From positions 37,302 to 101,301 of the forward strand of contig JANSXS010000007.1 of the NCBI GenBank assembly GCA_024742835.1: a stretch of DNA of 64,000 nucleotides. The letters are read 5' to 3'. Source of the stretch: Paracoccaceae bacterium (GTDB lineage Bacteria > Pseudomonadota > Alphaproteobacteria > Rhodobacterales > Rhodobacteraceae). The notes below the pieces were generated by a model. The model did no database searches, had not been told where the DNA came from, and saw only the letters and a list, made by a program, of their open reading frames with translations. Positions 47,205 through 58,437 of the stretch are shown here, one piece after another (position 1 is the first letter of the stretch; each line of letters begins with the position of its first letter). The position numbers and the translations under genes were made by a program.

Positions 47205-47765
47205 ATGTCAGCCCTGCAAATCAAAAAAGGCTCTTCGAGCCATTCCGCCTATAATCTGCGGCCCCAATTTTCCGACGCCGAGGAACGCCACACGCTGGCC
47301 GTGATCGTGGATAACGAACCGGGGGTTCTGGCGCGCGTCGTCGGACTTTTTTCGGGTCGTGGCTACAATATCGACAGCCTGACCGTGGCCGAGGTGGACC
47401 ATACCGGCCACATGTCGCGCATAACCATCGTGACCACCGGCACGCCGCAGATCATCGAACAGATCAAGGCACAATTGGGCCGAATCGTTGTGGTCCATGC
47501 GGTCCACGACCTGACGGTCGAAGGCCCGTCCGTGGAACGCGAACTGGCGCTGCTGCGCGTCAGCGGCGAGGGTGAAAAACGGGTCGAGGCGCTGCGCCTG
47601 GCCGATATTTTCCGCGCCAATGTCGTGGACAGCACATTGGACAGTTTCATCTTCGAGATCACGGGAACACCGAACAAGGTCGATGCCTTTGCGGATCTGA
47701 TGCGGCCCCTTGGCCTGTCAGAAGTGGCACGCACAGGCGTGGCCGCGCTACGGCGAGGCACCTGA
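47205..47765 (+). CDS. ilvN: Acetolactate synthase small (regulatory) subunit
   Basis: A 186-residue regulatory subunit (also ilvH) that activates the large subunit and binds valine. The N-terminal ACT domain is HTLAVIVDNEPGVLARVVGL and FSGRGYNIDSLTVAEVDHTG. The C-terminal domain is LLRVSGEGEKRVEALRLADI through FEITGTPNKVDAF. GGAG lies 8 bases upstream. The 221-base gap to ilvB with a long hairpin is wider than usual. Confidence 0.95.
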   Translation: MSALQIKKGSSSHSAYNLRPQFSDAEERHTLAVIVDNEPGVLARVVGLFSGRGYNIDSLTVAEVDHTGHMSRITIVTTGTPQIIEQIKAQLGRIVVVHAVHDLTVEGPSVERELALLRVSGEGEKRVEALRLADIFRANVVDSTLDSFIFEITGTPNKVDAFADLMRPLGLSEVARTGVAALRRGT

Positions 47766-47810
47766 TCGAAGTTGAAAAGCGCGTTACGCACGCTCCAATC
47801 GGTGCGCGCC

Positions 47811-48278
47811 TCAGCCTCGTTTGGCCCTCAGCCCGAAACCCGTCTCTTGTCTGGGCGCGCACCTTGCTGTGAAAGGCACGATCTTGGCCGGTTCGGCCTG
47901 GGGTACGCGTGGTATGTCGGCACACATGTGGCCTGACAAAAGCACGTCGGCCAGGTTCGGATATTCGTCCGGCGCGATCAGACTTATGTTTGACGCGATA
48001 CGCAGTTTCCCTTCATCGCGTATGTCAAAGCGCACAAGATCGCCCGACTGTAATCCGACCCCAGTCATGTCACCGCTGCTGCTGAACGCAAGATTGCCGT
48101 GGTCCTCGCACCAGATAAGCGTGCGGTCATTTCCGTGATCTCTCCATAAAACTACGCCGTACATATGGTCCCCGGATCCGTCCTGGCTGTTAAAATGGCG
48201 CGTTCCGCTATGATCCTGCGACGCGGAAAAGGCGAAACGCGTCTGACGCCTGACCGCCATGGCGCGTTTCGGGACCAT
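47811..48278 (-). CDS. Hypothetical protein
   Basis: Up to 155 residues, with the start uncertain (ATG 48278 or the internal ATG 48164, giving 117 residues). The central part (YGVVLWRDHGNDRTLIWCED and GDLVRFDIRDEGKLRIASN) looks like a small β-barrel and recalls uncharacterised Rhodobacterales proteins. The C-terminal tail is basic and Cys-containing. No membrane segment or signal. It is convergent with ilvN and divergent from the XRE regulator across an unusually AT-rich spacer. Function unknown. Confidence 0.6.
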   Translation of the reverse strand: MVPKRAMAVRRQTRFAFSASQDHSGTRHFNSQDGSGDHMYGVVLWRDHGNDRTLIWCEDHGNLAFSSSGDMTGVGLQSGDLVRFDIRDEGKLRIASNISLIAPDEYPNLADVLLSGHMCADIPRVPQAEPAKIVPFTARCAPRQETGFGLRAKRG

Positions 48279-48521
48279 CCGTTATTCAGGTTTTTCGCAA
48301 AACGCATTGCGCGGATGATTTCGCCCGCAATGTCAGCATAGGCCGACAGACCTTGGTCAGCACGATCCTATTTTGCTAAGAGCACCGCCATATTTGTGGC
48401 ATGAGTCTTTTTTATTAGACGTTGATTAGCGTCAAGCATGACGCAAACACGCATCTAAATAGGTGGTTTATTTTCTTCTCTTGGCGTAAAATATAGATAA
48501 AATTCATATACTATTCTGGAA
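48279..48521. promoter_or_regulatory. AT-rich divergent control region with perfect inverted repeat
   Basis: This 243-base spacer is far richer in A+T than the rest of the window, notably from 48400 to 48521. It contains GCGTCA-AGCA-TGACGC (48429–48444), a perfect palindrome suited to a dimeric repressor, about 80 bases before the XRE start. An overlapping GACG…CGTC pair (48419–48433) extends it. It may be the operator of the adjacent regulator. No gene is seen in it. Confidence 0.45.
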
Positions 48522-49358
48522 ATGGACGTCGATTTGCGTAATAACTTTTCCAAGGCCAACAGGTCTTCCTTGGATGATCCGGCGTCCCTACGAGGGATAT
48601 TTGGCGCGAACCTTCGTCGCCTAAGCGAAAATTATCCGTCAGTTGCTGGGCTTTGCCGCGAATTGGGGATCAACAGGACTCAATTCAACCGCTATCTTTC
48701 CGGCGAAAGTTTTCCGCGCCCCGACGTTCTGTATCAGATATGCAGTTTCTTTGACGTGGATGCCCGTGTCTTGTTGGAACCTGTCGAAGACCTGCGCACC
48801 GGCAAGGCAGAGCTGTTGGCCCATCGGTTTCTTGACGGCTATTTCGGTGTCGAACCAAGCCATGTTCCCGAAACGCTTTTCCCCAGCGGTTTTTACGGGT
48901 TCGTGCGCCGCAGTTTCATCGACGATGCACAATTCACCACCGGGCTCGTGCATATATCGCGCGCCGACGGGTACACGTTTCTTCGCGGCTTCGAGCCCCG
49001 CAGCGCCATGCGTGGCCAGGGCTTATCCACCGCGCCGCACACCCGCGAATATCGCGGGCTGGTGATGCGCCAGGAAGAAGGCGTCATGGCGCTGGTATCA
49101 CATCGCGCGTCGCTGGCGGCTTCGTTCAACTTTCTGACGCCGGAAACCTCGTTCCAGTCCACCATCTGGGAAGGGTATGCAACCCGTACGCAGCGCGAGA
49201 AAGTATCGGGTCGGCGCGCCGCGCGGATGGTCTATGAATATTTGGGCGACAACATCACCCTTGCGCTGAAAGTCGCGCGCGGTGCGGGTCTTGTGCCACT
49301 GGAGCGCGTGCCGCCCTTCCATGCAAGGCTGCTTCGGCTTGAGGAACCCTTTCGCTGA
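48522..49358 (+). CDS. XRE-type helix-turn-helix regulator
   Basis: A 278-residue protein. The N-terminal helix-turn-helix is NLRRLSENYPSVAGLCRELG through INRTQFNRYLSGESFPRPDV (residues about 29–69). The C-terminal 200 residues form an unrecognised domain that could bind a ligand (FYGFVRRSFIDDAQFTTGLV, GYTFLRGFEPRS). Codon use and A+T content are higher at its 5' end than in its neighbours. It lies 99 bases before a Rieske oxygenase on the same strand and probably regulates it. Confidence 0.75.
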   Translation: MDVDLRNNFSKANRSSLDDPASLRGIFGANLRRLSENYPSVAGLCRELGINRTQFNRYLSGESFPRPDVLYQICSFFDVDARVLLEPVEDLRTGKAELLAHRFLDGYFGVEPSHVPETLFPSGFYGFVRRSFIDDAQFTTGLVHISRADGYTFLRGFEPRSAMRGQGLSTAPHTREYRGLVMRQEEGVMALVSHRASLAASFNFLTPETSFQSTIWEGYATRTQREKVSGRRAARMVYEYLGDNITLALKVARGAGLVPLERVPPFHARLLRLEEPFR

Positions 49359-49457
49359 GCCGTGCAATGTCGCCTTGAGAAAAGCAAGGTCGCGAATTGG
49401 CGGGCCGCATGTGCTTTGCCGTGTTTAGATCGCTGTGACAACTTGGAGGACGCGATC

Positions 49458-50618
49458 ATGACAGCCACGGTCACCAATCTCGCCAATGTGCGCGGCCGCG
49501 TGGAACAGGCCAACGGCCTGCCCAACGCGCATTACATCGACCCCAAGATATTTGAAGAGGAAAAACACGCGCTGTTGTTCTCGCAATGGGCCGGTCTGGC
49601 CGTGGGGGCCGACGTGCCCGAACCCGGCGATGCAAAGCCTTTGGAATTTCTGGGTATGCCGCTGCTGTTGTTGCGCGACAAAGAAGGCGATGTGCGGGTC
49701 TTTCAGAACATATGCCGGCATCGTGGCATGATCCTTGTCGAAGAGCCGCGCCGGATCGAAGGGGCTATCCGGTGTCCCTATCATTCGTGGTGTTATTCCA
49801 CCAGGGGGCAGCTTGTCTCCACCCCCCATGTAGGGGGGCCCGGCCAGAATACACACACCGCGATCAAGCGCGACGCGCTTGGGCTGATCGAGATCCGGTC
49901 GCATATCTGGCGCGATATCGTCTGGATCAATGTCGATGGTGCCGCACCCGATTTTGAGGAGGCCATGAGCGATCTCATGGCCCGTTGGGCCGAATTCGAG
50001 TTGCCACTTCACCACGGCGGCCATGACAGCCGTTTCACCCTGGAAATCGCAACCAACTGGAAACTTGCGGTCGAGAATTATTGCGAAAGCTATCACCTGC
50101 CATGGGTGCATCCCGGGCTGAACAGCTATTCTAAACTGGAAGACCATTACAACATCGAAAAGCCGGGGCAATATTCCGGCCAGGGCACCATGGTCTATCG
50201 CCAGTTGACCAATGAGGTCGGGGCGAAATTCACCGATTTCGAAGAGGTCGGCGAAAAATGGAATGAACAGGCGGAATATATCGCCGTCTATCCCAATGTC
50301 TTGCTTGGCGTGCATCGCGATCACGCCTTCGCCATCATCCTGGAACCCAAGAGCCACGAGCGCACGGTCGAGCATATTCACCTCTATTACGCGGACGCCC
50401 AAAGTGACGAAGGCTTGCGAATGCGCAATACCCAGCTTTGGAAAACCGTGTTCGAAGAGGACATATTTGTCGTCGAGGGTATGCAGAAAGGCCGCCACGC
50501 CTCACAATTCGACGGGGGGCGGTTTTCGCCGGTGATGGACAGCCCGACGCATTGCTTTCACGCTTGGGTGGCGGAGCAGATCGAGGCGCAACGCGCCTCG
50601 GCCTGCGTCGCGGAATGA
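49458..50618 (+). CDS. Rieske-type ring-hydroxylating oxygenase, alpha subunit
   Basis: A 386-residue oxygenase. The Rieske 2Fe-2S ligands are Cys86 and His88 in NICRHRG, and Cys106 and His109 in RCPYHSW. The mononuclear iron site holds His213 and His218 in NYCESYHLPWVHPG, with an acidic ligand near VFEEDIFVVEG. This family includes glycine-betaine, carnitine and stachydrine oxygenases as well as aromatic ones, so the substrate is open. No reductase or ferredoxin gene is adjacent. I chose ATG 49458 with GGAGG 8 bases upstream. The next small gene overlaps its stop (ATGA). Confidence 0.88.
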   Translation: MTATVTNLANVRGRVEQANGLPNAHYIDPKIFEEEKHALLFSQWAGLAVGADVPEPGDAKPLEFLGMPLLLLRDKEGDVRVFQNICRHRGMILVEEPRRIEGAIRCPYHSWCYSTRGQLVSTPHVGGPGQNTHTAIKRDALGLIEIRSHIWRDIVWINVDGAAPDFEEAMSDLMARWAEFELPLHHGGHDSRFTLEIATNWKLAVENYCESYHLPWVHPGLNSYSKLEDHYNIEKPGQYSGQGTMVYRQLTNEVGAKFTDFEEVGEKWNEQAEYIAVYPNVLLGVHRDHAFAIILEPKSHERTVEHIHLYYADAQSDEGLRMRNTQLWKTVFEEDIFVVEGMQKGRHASQFDGGRFSPVMDSPTHCFHAWVAEQIEAQRASACVAE

Positions 50619-50830
50619 TCCGGGAACTGGATGCGCGGATGATCGACGCGCACGAGGCGCGTGACCTGGGTGCTTTGATACAGCTTTATTCACAGGCGGC
50701 GGATATGGTGAATGACGTGGACGCGGCCTGTTTTTATCTGACACATGCCTATGTCTTCGCCTTGGAGGCCGGTGCCGCGCAGGCCGCCAGCCTGCGTGAC
50801 AGGCTTGTGGCGCAAGGGCGCGAAGAATGA
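50615..50830 (+). CDS. 71-residue helical protein coupled to the Rieske oxygenase
   Basis: A short, probably all-helical protein (MIRELDARMIDAHEARDLGA and ACFYLTHAYVFALEAGAAQA), reminiscent of a single TPR-like hairpin. The ATGA overlap with the oxygenase stop implies co-translation. It has no metal-binding motif and is too small to be a reductase. It could be an accessory or assembly factor; the family is not recognised. Confidence 0.65.
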   Translation: MIRELDARMIDAHEARDLGALIQLYSQAADMVNDVDAACFYLTHAYVFALEAGAAQAASLRDRLVAQGREE

Positions 50831-50860
50831 CCCCGCGCCCATAAGGCTGTTCAGGGCCAC

Positions 50861-53182
50861 TCAATCTTGGTCCTCTTCGGCTCGGACACGGCCCAACTGC
50901 GTCTGCACGGTCTCCGATAGCTGCGTGAGCGAGAAAGGTTTGGGCAGAAAGACGGAATTGGGTATCCCGGCCTGAATTTCGCCAAATGTTTCTTCGGCGT
51001 AGCCCGACATGAACACCACCCGCGTCTGCGGTCGCTGCTCCAGGGCCCGGACCACCCAGCTTGGCCCGTCTATGCCGGGCATCACCACATCCGATACGAA
51101 CACATCCACATGCAGCGACGGGTCATCGAGTATTTCAAGCGCGCGCTCGGCGGACTCGGCCTCCATCACGGTCAACCCGCGCATCTGAAGCGCGCGACTG
51201 GCAAAGGCGCGTACCGGGGCCTCGTCCTCCACCAAAAGCACGATACCGTCGCCTTGCAGATCCGCCGTCGTGTCGCCGCTGGCCTTTGGGGCCGCGGGCA
51301 ACGCAGCTTCATGGGCGGGAAAAAGCAGTTGAAACCGCGCACCTTCGTCGAGGGTGCTGTCCGCGAAGATGAAACCGCCGGTTTGCTTGATGATCCCGTA
51401 GGCCGTTGAAAGGCCAAGCCCGGTACCCTCACCGGCGCGTTTGGTGGTGTAAAACGGCTCAAAGATCTTTTGTATCTTGTCCGGTGCGATGCCGATCCCG
51501 TCATCTTCGACTTGGACACGCACGTAACGCCCCGGTGCCACCACCGCCCGATCGCGGCGCAGCGGGTGCTCCAACGTCAGATTTTCAGTGGCGATGCGAA
51601 TTTCGCCGCCCTCCGGCATCGCATCGCGCGCATTCACGACCAGATTCATCAGCACCTGCTCCAATTGCCGTTTGTCAGCGCGAATGGACCACAGGGCCGG
51701 ATCATGACAGAGCGACAGGACCATCTTTTCGCCGACCAAACGGTTAAGCAGATGCATCAGGTCCGACAGCATGTCGCGCAGATCCATCACCTGTGGACAG
51801 AGCGTTTGCTTTCGCGAATAGGCCAAAAGCTGACTCACGAGGGCCGCCGCGCGATTGGCGTTCTGATTGATCTGCACGAGGTCGGCATAATCCGAATCCC
51901 CCGGATCATGGCGCAATAACAGCAGGTCGCAATGACCGGAGATCGCGGTCAACAGATTATTGAAATCATGCGCGACGCCGCCGGCGAGCTGGCCAATAGC
52001 CTGCATTTTCTGGCTTTGGACAAATTGCGCTTCCAGAGATTTGAGCTTGGTCGCGTCGCTCAGAACGGCGATCAACACCGTCTCGCCGTTCTCTGTCGCG
52101 CGATTCAAGGTGACCTGGACAAAGGTTTCCCTGTCGTCGCGACGCACTCGCAGAAATTCAGAGGCAACGCCGCCGCGACCTGATGCAGCATCGTCCAGCC
52201 AGTCGGGAATCGACCGTCCAAGCCCCTCCATCAGGTCGCCGAGCATCTTGTTCGCACAGCTTTGGGTGCCAAGCAGGTCGCGAGCCGGGCGATTGGACAA
52301 TTGCACGTCGCCTTGGCGTGTCAGTTTCAGCAAAGGCACCGGCAATTCATCGAAAAAGGCCCAGCCATCCGGTTGCCGCTCAGTCGGGGCGGCCCCCGGC
52401 AGGAGAAACACCTCGCGCCGGCCCGCGCCGCCTTCCAGTTCCACCACCAGGCAGGCGGTCAACCCGTCATGCCCATTGACATCGTTTATCTGCCCCGATC
52501 GCAGCGGCCGCTTTGGAAAGACACGGTCAAGGCTTCTGGCACGCTCTCCGATCATGTGCCGTGCCGCCGCATTCATGAACAGGATTGCGCCGTTTCTGCC
52601 GACGGTCAACATCGGCAAAGGCATGGGATCCGCCTCTCGCGGGAGGGGGGACAGCGTGGTTTCCAGCCGCCACACGTAGCGTGACCCGCCGGCCCGATGC
52701 ACCGACAGCCGGACATGCCCCTTTCGGGTCACGATATCCTCCTGCGCCGCGCCGCGTTGTGCCGCACGGCTTTCCAGCCGGTACAGGATCGGGCCAGGAT
52801 TGGCGAGGATCTGCGTCAACAAGCCGGCCAAAGTGCCCGTGTCCCCGGCGTTCAACTCTTGCCGCGCAGCCGTGTTGGCGTAGATCAGACCGCCGCCTTC
52901 CCGCGTCACCAACAAGGGCGCAGTATCCTCTGCCAGAAGATCGAAAGACGGATCAGACCGCAGCCACGCCGCGGTATCAGAGCGGGGCCTCGCCCGTACG
53001 GCTATCGCGATCAGCGCGAAAAGCGCCGCGACGGCAAACAGCCCCGCAGACACGCCCGGCATAGGCACAGCAACCGCGCCGCAAAACGCCACCACAGCCA
53101 GCCCTGCGATAACCGAGGCCAAGTGGCGCAGCCGGTTGCGCGCCGCATAAATCGAAAACAGGGAAGACGAGGTTTCGGCCAA
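50861..53182 (-). CDS. cckA: Hybrid histidine kinase CckA
   Basis: A 773-residue kinase/phosphatase that feeds phosphate through ChpT to CtrA. Two membrane helices lie at about residues 21–62, then PAS-like domains at about 85–185, 190–260 and 277–385. HisKA has His405 in QLAGGVAHDFNNLLTAISGH. The ATPase holds LMNLVVNARDAMPEGGEIRI and GEGTGLGLSTAYGI. The C-terminal receiver has Asp698 in VFVSDVVMPGIDG. The phospho-His neighbourhood is characteristic of CckA. A perfect CtrA box lies 50 bases before the start, suggesting feedback from its own target. ctrA and sciP are 37 kb away; chpT is not in the window. Confidence 0.93.
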   Translation of the reverse strand: MAETSSSLFSIYAARNRLRHLASVIAGLAVVAFCGAVAVPMPGVSAGLFAVAALFALIAIAVRARPRSDTAAWLRSDPSFDLLAEDTAPLLVTREGGGLIYANTAARQELNAGDTGTLAGLLTQILANPGPILYRLESRAAQRGAAQEDIVTRKGHVRLSVHRAGGSRYVWRLETTLSPLPREADPMPLPMLTVGRNGAILFMNAAARHMIGERARSLDRVFPKRPLRSGQINDVNGHDGLTACLVVELEGGAGRREVFLLPGAAPTERQPDGWAFFDELPVPLLKLTRQGDVQLSNRPARDLLGTQSCANKMLGDLMEGLGRSIPDWLDDAASGRGGVASEFLRVRRDDRETFVQVTLNRATENGETVLIAVLSDATKLKSLEAQFVQSQKMQAIGQLAGGVAHDFNNLLTAISGHCDLLLLRHDPGDSDYADLVQINQNANRAAALVSQLLAYSRKQTLCPQVMDLRDMLSDLMHLLNRLVGEKMVLSLCHDPALWSIRADKRQLEQVLMNLVVNARDAMPEGGEIRIATENLTLEHPLRRDRAVVAPGRYVRVQVEDDGIGIAPDKIQKIFEPFYTTKRAGEGTGLGLSTAYGIIKQTGGFIFADSTLDEGARFQLLFPAHEAALPAAPKASGDTTADLQGDGIVLLVEDEAPVRAFASRALQMRGLTVMEAESAERALEILDDPSLHVDVFVSDVVMPGIDGPSWVVRALEQRPQTRVVFMSGYAEETFGEIQAGIPNSVFLPKPFSLTQLSETVQTQLGRVRAEEDQD

Positions 53183-53231
53183 TAAAGTAGTCCCGCTGCA
53201 ATGTCTGTTGCAACAGCCTTTCGGAAGCCTG

Positions 53232-53246
53232 TTAAAAAGACCTTAA
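53232..53246 (-). promoter_or_regulatory. Perfect CtrA box before cckA
   Basis: On the minus strand the sequence reads TTAA-GGTCTTT-TTAAC, the full CtrA consensus TTAA-N7-TTAAC. It is 50–64 bases upstream of the cckA start, in the 96-base gap after rsmB. Confidence 0.7.
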
Positions 53247-53278
53247 ACCTTGCCAAAATACACGTCAAGATTGTATGT

Positions 53279-54454
53279 TTAGCGCCCCGGCGCACAAAAC
53301 GTGCACAGGTAAAACCCGTCATGGGTCTCTGACACCGGCCAGGCCCTTTGGATTTGTTGTTGCCACGCCGGATATCGGGCGAGGAAATGCTCTGTCACCA
53401 GGTCATTTTCCGCGTCAAGCACCGAACATGTGGAATACGCCAAAATCCCGGCGGGGCGCACCAGCGCCTGTGCACGGTCTAGAATCGCCTTTTGGGTGAT
53501 TACCAACTGGTTCAGATCCGCCTCGAAAAACCGCCATTTGGCGTCTGGCGCACGGCGCCATGTCCCGCTGCCCGAACAGGGCACATCGCACAGCACCACA
53601 TCGAAAGGGCCTTCGCGCTCGGGGGCGTCGCCCTCCAGAAAACGCACCTCGATCCCCGCCCGTTCTGCACGAGCAGGCAGGTCGCGCATACGCGCGGGAG
53701 CCACATCATGGGCAAACCACTGCGCATCCACCCGCGCGGCCAGCGCAAGCGTCTTGCCACCGCCCCCGGCGCAAAGATCCAGAACCCGCGCGCCCGGCGT
53801 GATTTCAAGCGCCGCCATGGCCGCCTGACTGGCGATATCCTGAAGCTCGACGCGCCCTTCCGCGTAGGCGCGACAAGTCTTGATCCGGCGCGCGCCTTCG
53901 GTGACCATCAACGCGCTGTCCAGAAGGTCGCAACGCTCGGCAACAACGCCGTCCTTATTCAGTATTTCAATGGCTTCTGGCGCGGCGTTCATCCTAGTGT
54001 TCACGCGCAGCCCCACCGGGGCGCGGTTTTGCAGGTGACGGGCGGCGCTGATCGCGCCTGTTTCGGTCAAGGAGGCGGTGAAACGGGGCCAGATCCAATC
54101 CGGCATGTCCAGCGCTTCGGGGCCCGGTGCCGGTACGCGACCAGCCATTTGTTCTGCTTCTGTCAAAGGTTGTGGCGCGTGACCTAAACCGTTGAAAATA
54201 TCATCTAAACAATACTTTGCGGCGCGAAGCTCACCTATTATCAAGCCGCGGCCATGATCCCCGCCGCCCAAGGCCGCGTAACTGCGGCGACAGCGCAGGG
54301 CCTGAAAGACATGGTCGCGCACCGCCGCGCGATCCTTTGAGCCTGCATAGCGAGCCCCGCGCGCCCAGCCTGTCAGCGCCTGTTCCGCCGGTCTGCCCGA
54401 CAAGATGATGTCGAGCAGGTCTATTGCCGCCTGAACCCGTGCGCCGGGGGTCAT
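53279..54454 (-). CDS. rsmB: 16S rRNA (cytosine-C5) methyltransferase, RsmB type
   Basis: A 391-residue RsmB/NOP2-family enzyme. An N-terminal NusB-like helical region is followed by LQDIASQAAMAALEITPGARVLDLCAGGGGKTLALA; the key parts are the QD…A segment and DLCAGGGGKT (SAM). The two catalytic Cys motifs are VVLCDVPCSGSGTWRR and ILAYSTCSVLDAEN. The target is probably C967 of 16S rRNA. It is transcribed after guaB (45-base gap) and ends ahead of the cckA promoter. Confidence 0.9.
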   Translation of the reverse strand: MTPGARVQAAIDLLDIILSGRPAEQALTGWARGARYAGSKDRAAVRDHVFQALRCRRSYAALGGGDHGRGLIIGELRAAKYCLDDIFNGLGHAPQPLTEAEQMAGRVPAPGPEALDMPDWIWPRFTASLTETGAISAARHLQNRAPVGLRVNTRMNAAPEAIEILNKDGVVAERCDLLDSALMVTEGARRIKTCRAYAEGRVELQDIASQAAMAALEITPGARVLDLCAGGGGKTLALAARVDAQWFAHDVAPARMRDLPARAERAGIEVRFLEGDAPEREGPFDVVLCDVPCSGSGTWRRAPDAKWRFFEADLNQLVITQKAILDRAQALVRPAGILAYSTCSVLDAENDLVTEHFLARYPAWQQQIQRAWPVSETHDGFYLCTFCAPGR

Positions 54455-54499
54455 GAATAAACCTTAGCTTTGGCTGCCAAAGCGCTGATATAAAACATA

Positions 54500-56554
<2,055 letters not shown>

Positions 56555-56558
<4 letters not shown>

Positions 56559-57508
56559 GCCACGGATATGACACGGGCCGGCTGGACCTGCCCTTTGTCG
56601 GGATTTCCACCTTTGGCAAGCGGCCCTATATCAGCGACTGGTCGGCCATCGAGGCCGATGTGGCCATTCTTGGCGCGCCCTACGATGCGGGCACGCAGTG
56701 GCGCGCAGGCGCACGGTTCGGGCCGCGCGGCGTGCGCGAGGCATCGACGCTTTTCTCGTTTGGTCATGCCGGGGCCTATGACCACGAGGATGACGTGACC
56801 TACCTGCCCGGCAATGTCCGGATCGTCGATATCGGAGATGCCGACATCGTGCATACCGACACGGCGGCCAGCCATGCCAATATCGAAACCGGCGTGCGCG
56901 CAATCCTGGGCGCGGGCGCGCTGCCTGTTGTGATCGGCGGCGATCATTCGGTCAATATCCCCTGCATCAACGCCTTTGACGGGGCGGGTGATATCCATAT
57001 CCTGCAAATCGACGCGCATCTCGATTTCGTCGATGAGCGCCACGGGGTGCGCTATGGCCATGGCAACCCGATGCGGCGCGCGGCCGAAAAGCCCTATGTC
57101 ACTGGCCTGACGCAGATAGGAATCCGCAATGTCAGCTCGACCGCGCGCGACGGCTACGAGGATGCGCGTGCGCGCGGCTCTGACATCCTGTCGGTCCGGC
57201 AGGTGCGGGAGTTGGGCGCGAAAGCCACCGCCGCACGGCTGCCAAAGGGCGCGCGCGTTTACCTGACCATTGATATCGACGGCTTCTGCCCCTCTATCGC
57301 GCCGGGCACCGGCACCCCAAGCCATGGCGGTTTCCTGTATTACGAAGTGCTGGAAATCCTGCAACAGGTGGCCCGCGAACACGAGATCGTCGGGCTGGAC
57401 CTTGTCGAGGTGGCACCGGATTACGACCCCACCGGATCGACCTCTATTCTAGCCGCGCAGCTATTGCTCAACACGTTGGGCTTCATCTTTCACGCGCGCG
57501 AGGGTTAG
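56555..57508 (+). CDS. Agmatinase-family ureohydrolase
   Basis: A 317-residue arginase-fold hydrolase. The Mn2+ ligands are His in VIGGDHSVNIPC, Asp/His/Asp in QIDAHLDFVDE, and Asp-x-Asp in YLTIDIDGFCPSIAPGTGTP. SHGGFLYYEVLE follows the last metal site, where agmatinases often have EPGGL; this may shift specificity toward other guanidino compounds. It could be agmatinase, guanidinobutyrase or guanidinopropionase. Both neighbours on this strand are small or broken genes. Confidence 0.85.
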
Positions 57509-57513
57509 CCGCG

Positions 57514-57755
57514 ATAGGCCATGCCCATCATCACCACGCGGACGACAGCGATGCACGGCTTGTCTGGGCGAGCGCCGTCAATCTTGGATTGACCGACGCG
57601 CCGGGGATCGGCCGCGTGCCGACGCGATCAAATCAACCTTGCGCGCCGTCTTCGCACAAGAGTTCGGGATCACGCACAAAACGCTGAAGGTTGACTGCGC
57701 CGCGCGTGCCTGTCGCGATCCGCAAACGATCGGCCATGCAGAGCCGGACCAATGA
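57514..57755 (+). pseudogene. Cation diffusion facilitator (CzcD-like) pseudogene with internal deletion
   Basis: Two ends of one gene are joined. The first 26 codons read GHAHHHHADDSDARLVWASA then VNLGLT, the His-rich N-terminus and start of helix 1 of CDF metal exporters; the expected start ATG is ATA at 57514. From 57618, in another frame, ADAIKSTLRAVFAQEFGITH then KTLKVDC…RDPQTIGHAEPDQ-stop is the cytoplasmic C-terminal domain. About 200 or more codons of membrane domain are missing. It ends 5 bases before the yidD stop. Confidence 0.7.
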
Positions 57756-57759
57756 TGCG

Positions 57760-58014
57760 TCAGCCGCTGCCCGGCCCGGCGGACTTGTCGCGCGCCCGCG
57801 GCACCGGATCATAGCCCATCCCGCCCCAAGGGTTGCAACGCAGGATACGCCGCAACATCAGCCACCCACCGCGCAGCGCGCCATGGGTTTCCAGCGCCTC
57901 AAGCGCGTAGCGGCTGCATGTCGGCTCGAACCGGCAGTTATGCCCCACCCAAGGCGAGAACACCGCGCGATAGAACCGCACTGGCAAGGACAGAAGCCAC
58001 GCAGCCGGGCTCAT
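57760..58014 (-). CDS. yidD: Membrane protein insertion efficiency factor YidD
   Basis: An 84-residue protein with an amphipathic N-terminal helix ([20 protein letters not shown]). The signature is [19 protein letters not shown] followed by [10 protein letters not shown]. YidD aids YidC-dependent insertion of inner-membrane proteins. It overlaps rnpA by 4 bases in the conserved rpmH-rnpA-yidD order. yidC, usually next, is absent here; instead the strand change and a pseudogene follow. Confidence 0.95.
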   Translation of the reverse strand: MSPAAWLLSLPVRFYRAVFSPWVGHNCRFEPTCSRYALEALETHGALRGGWLMLRRILRCNPWGGMGYDPVPRARDKSAGPGSG

Positions 58015-58409
58015 CTTGTGCCATGCAGCTTGTCAAGCGCGCGGATCAGGTCGCGCCGAAGATCCTGGAAATCGCGGGAGGCCGTCGCGCCATGCCGGCC
58101 GATCAGCACGTAATCCCAGCCCGGCTTGCCATGATCCGGCAGAACGTGCCGCGCCGCTTCGCGCAGGCGGCGCTTGGCGCGGTTGCGGGCAACGGCGTTG
58201 CCGACCTTCTTGGAACAGGTAAAGCCCACGCGCATCAACGGGTCCGCGTCCCCGCGTCGCCGCGCCTGTACCATCATGCTGGCGGTGCTTTGGCGGCGCG
58301 CCTTGGCTGCAGCCAGAAAATCGGACCGCTTGCGCATCACCTGCGGACGAACGGAAACCGCCGGGGGCGCTTGTCCTGCGGGTGTTGCAGGGGCCTCCGG
58401 CGGTGTCAT
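58011..58409 (-). CDS. rnpA: Ribonuclease P protein component
   Basis: A 132-residue basic protein that binds the RNase P RNA and pre-tRNA leader. The core holds [20 protein letters not shown] and [13 protein letters not shown], the family RNR motif. An N-terminal extension rich in Pro and Ala precedes [13 protein letters not shown]. It is 28 bases downstream of rpmH and overlaps yidD. Confidence 0.95.
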   Translation of the reverse strand: MTPPEAPATPAGQAPPAVSVRPQVMRKRSDFLAAAKARRQSTASMMVQARRRGDADPLMRVGFTCSKKVGNAVARNRAKRRLREAARHVLPDHGKPGWDYVLIGRHGATASRDFQDLRRDLIRALDKLHGTR

Positions 58410-58437
58410 GTCCGTATCTTCCAGATCGTGGGGCCGC

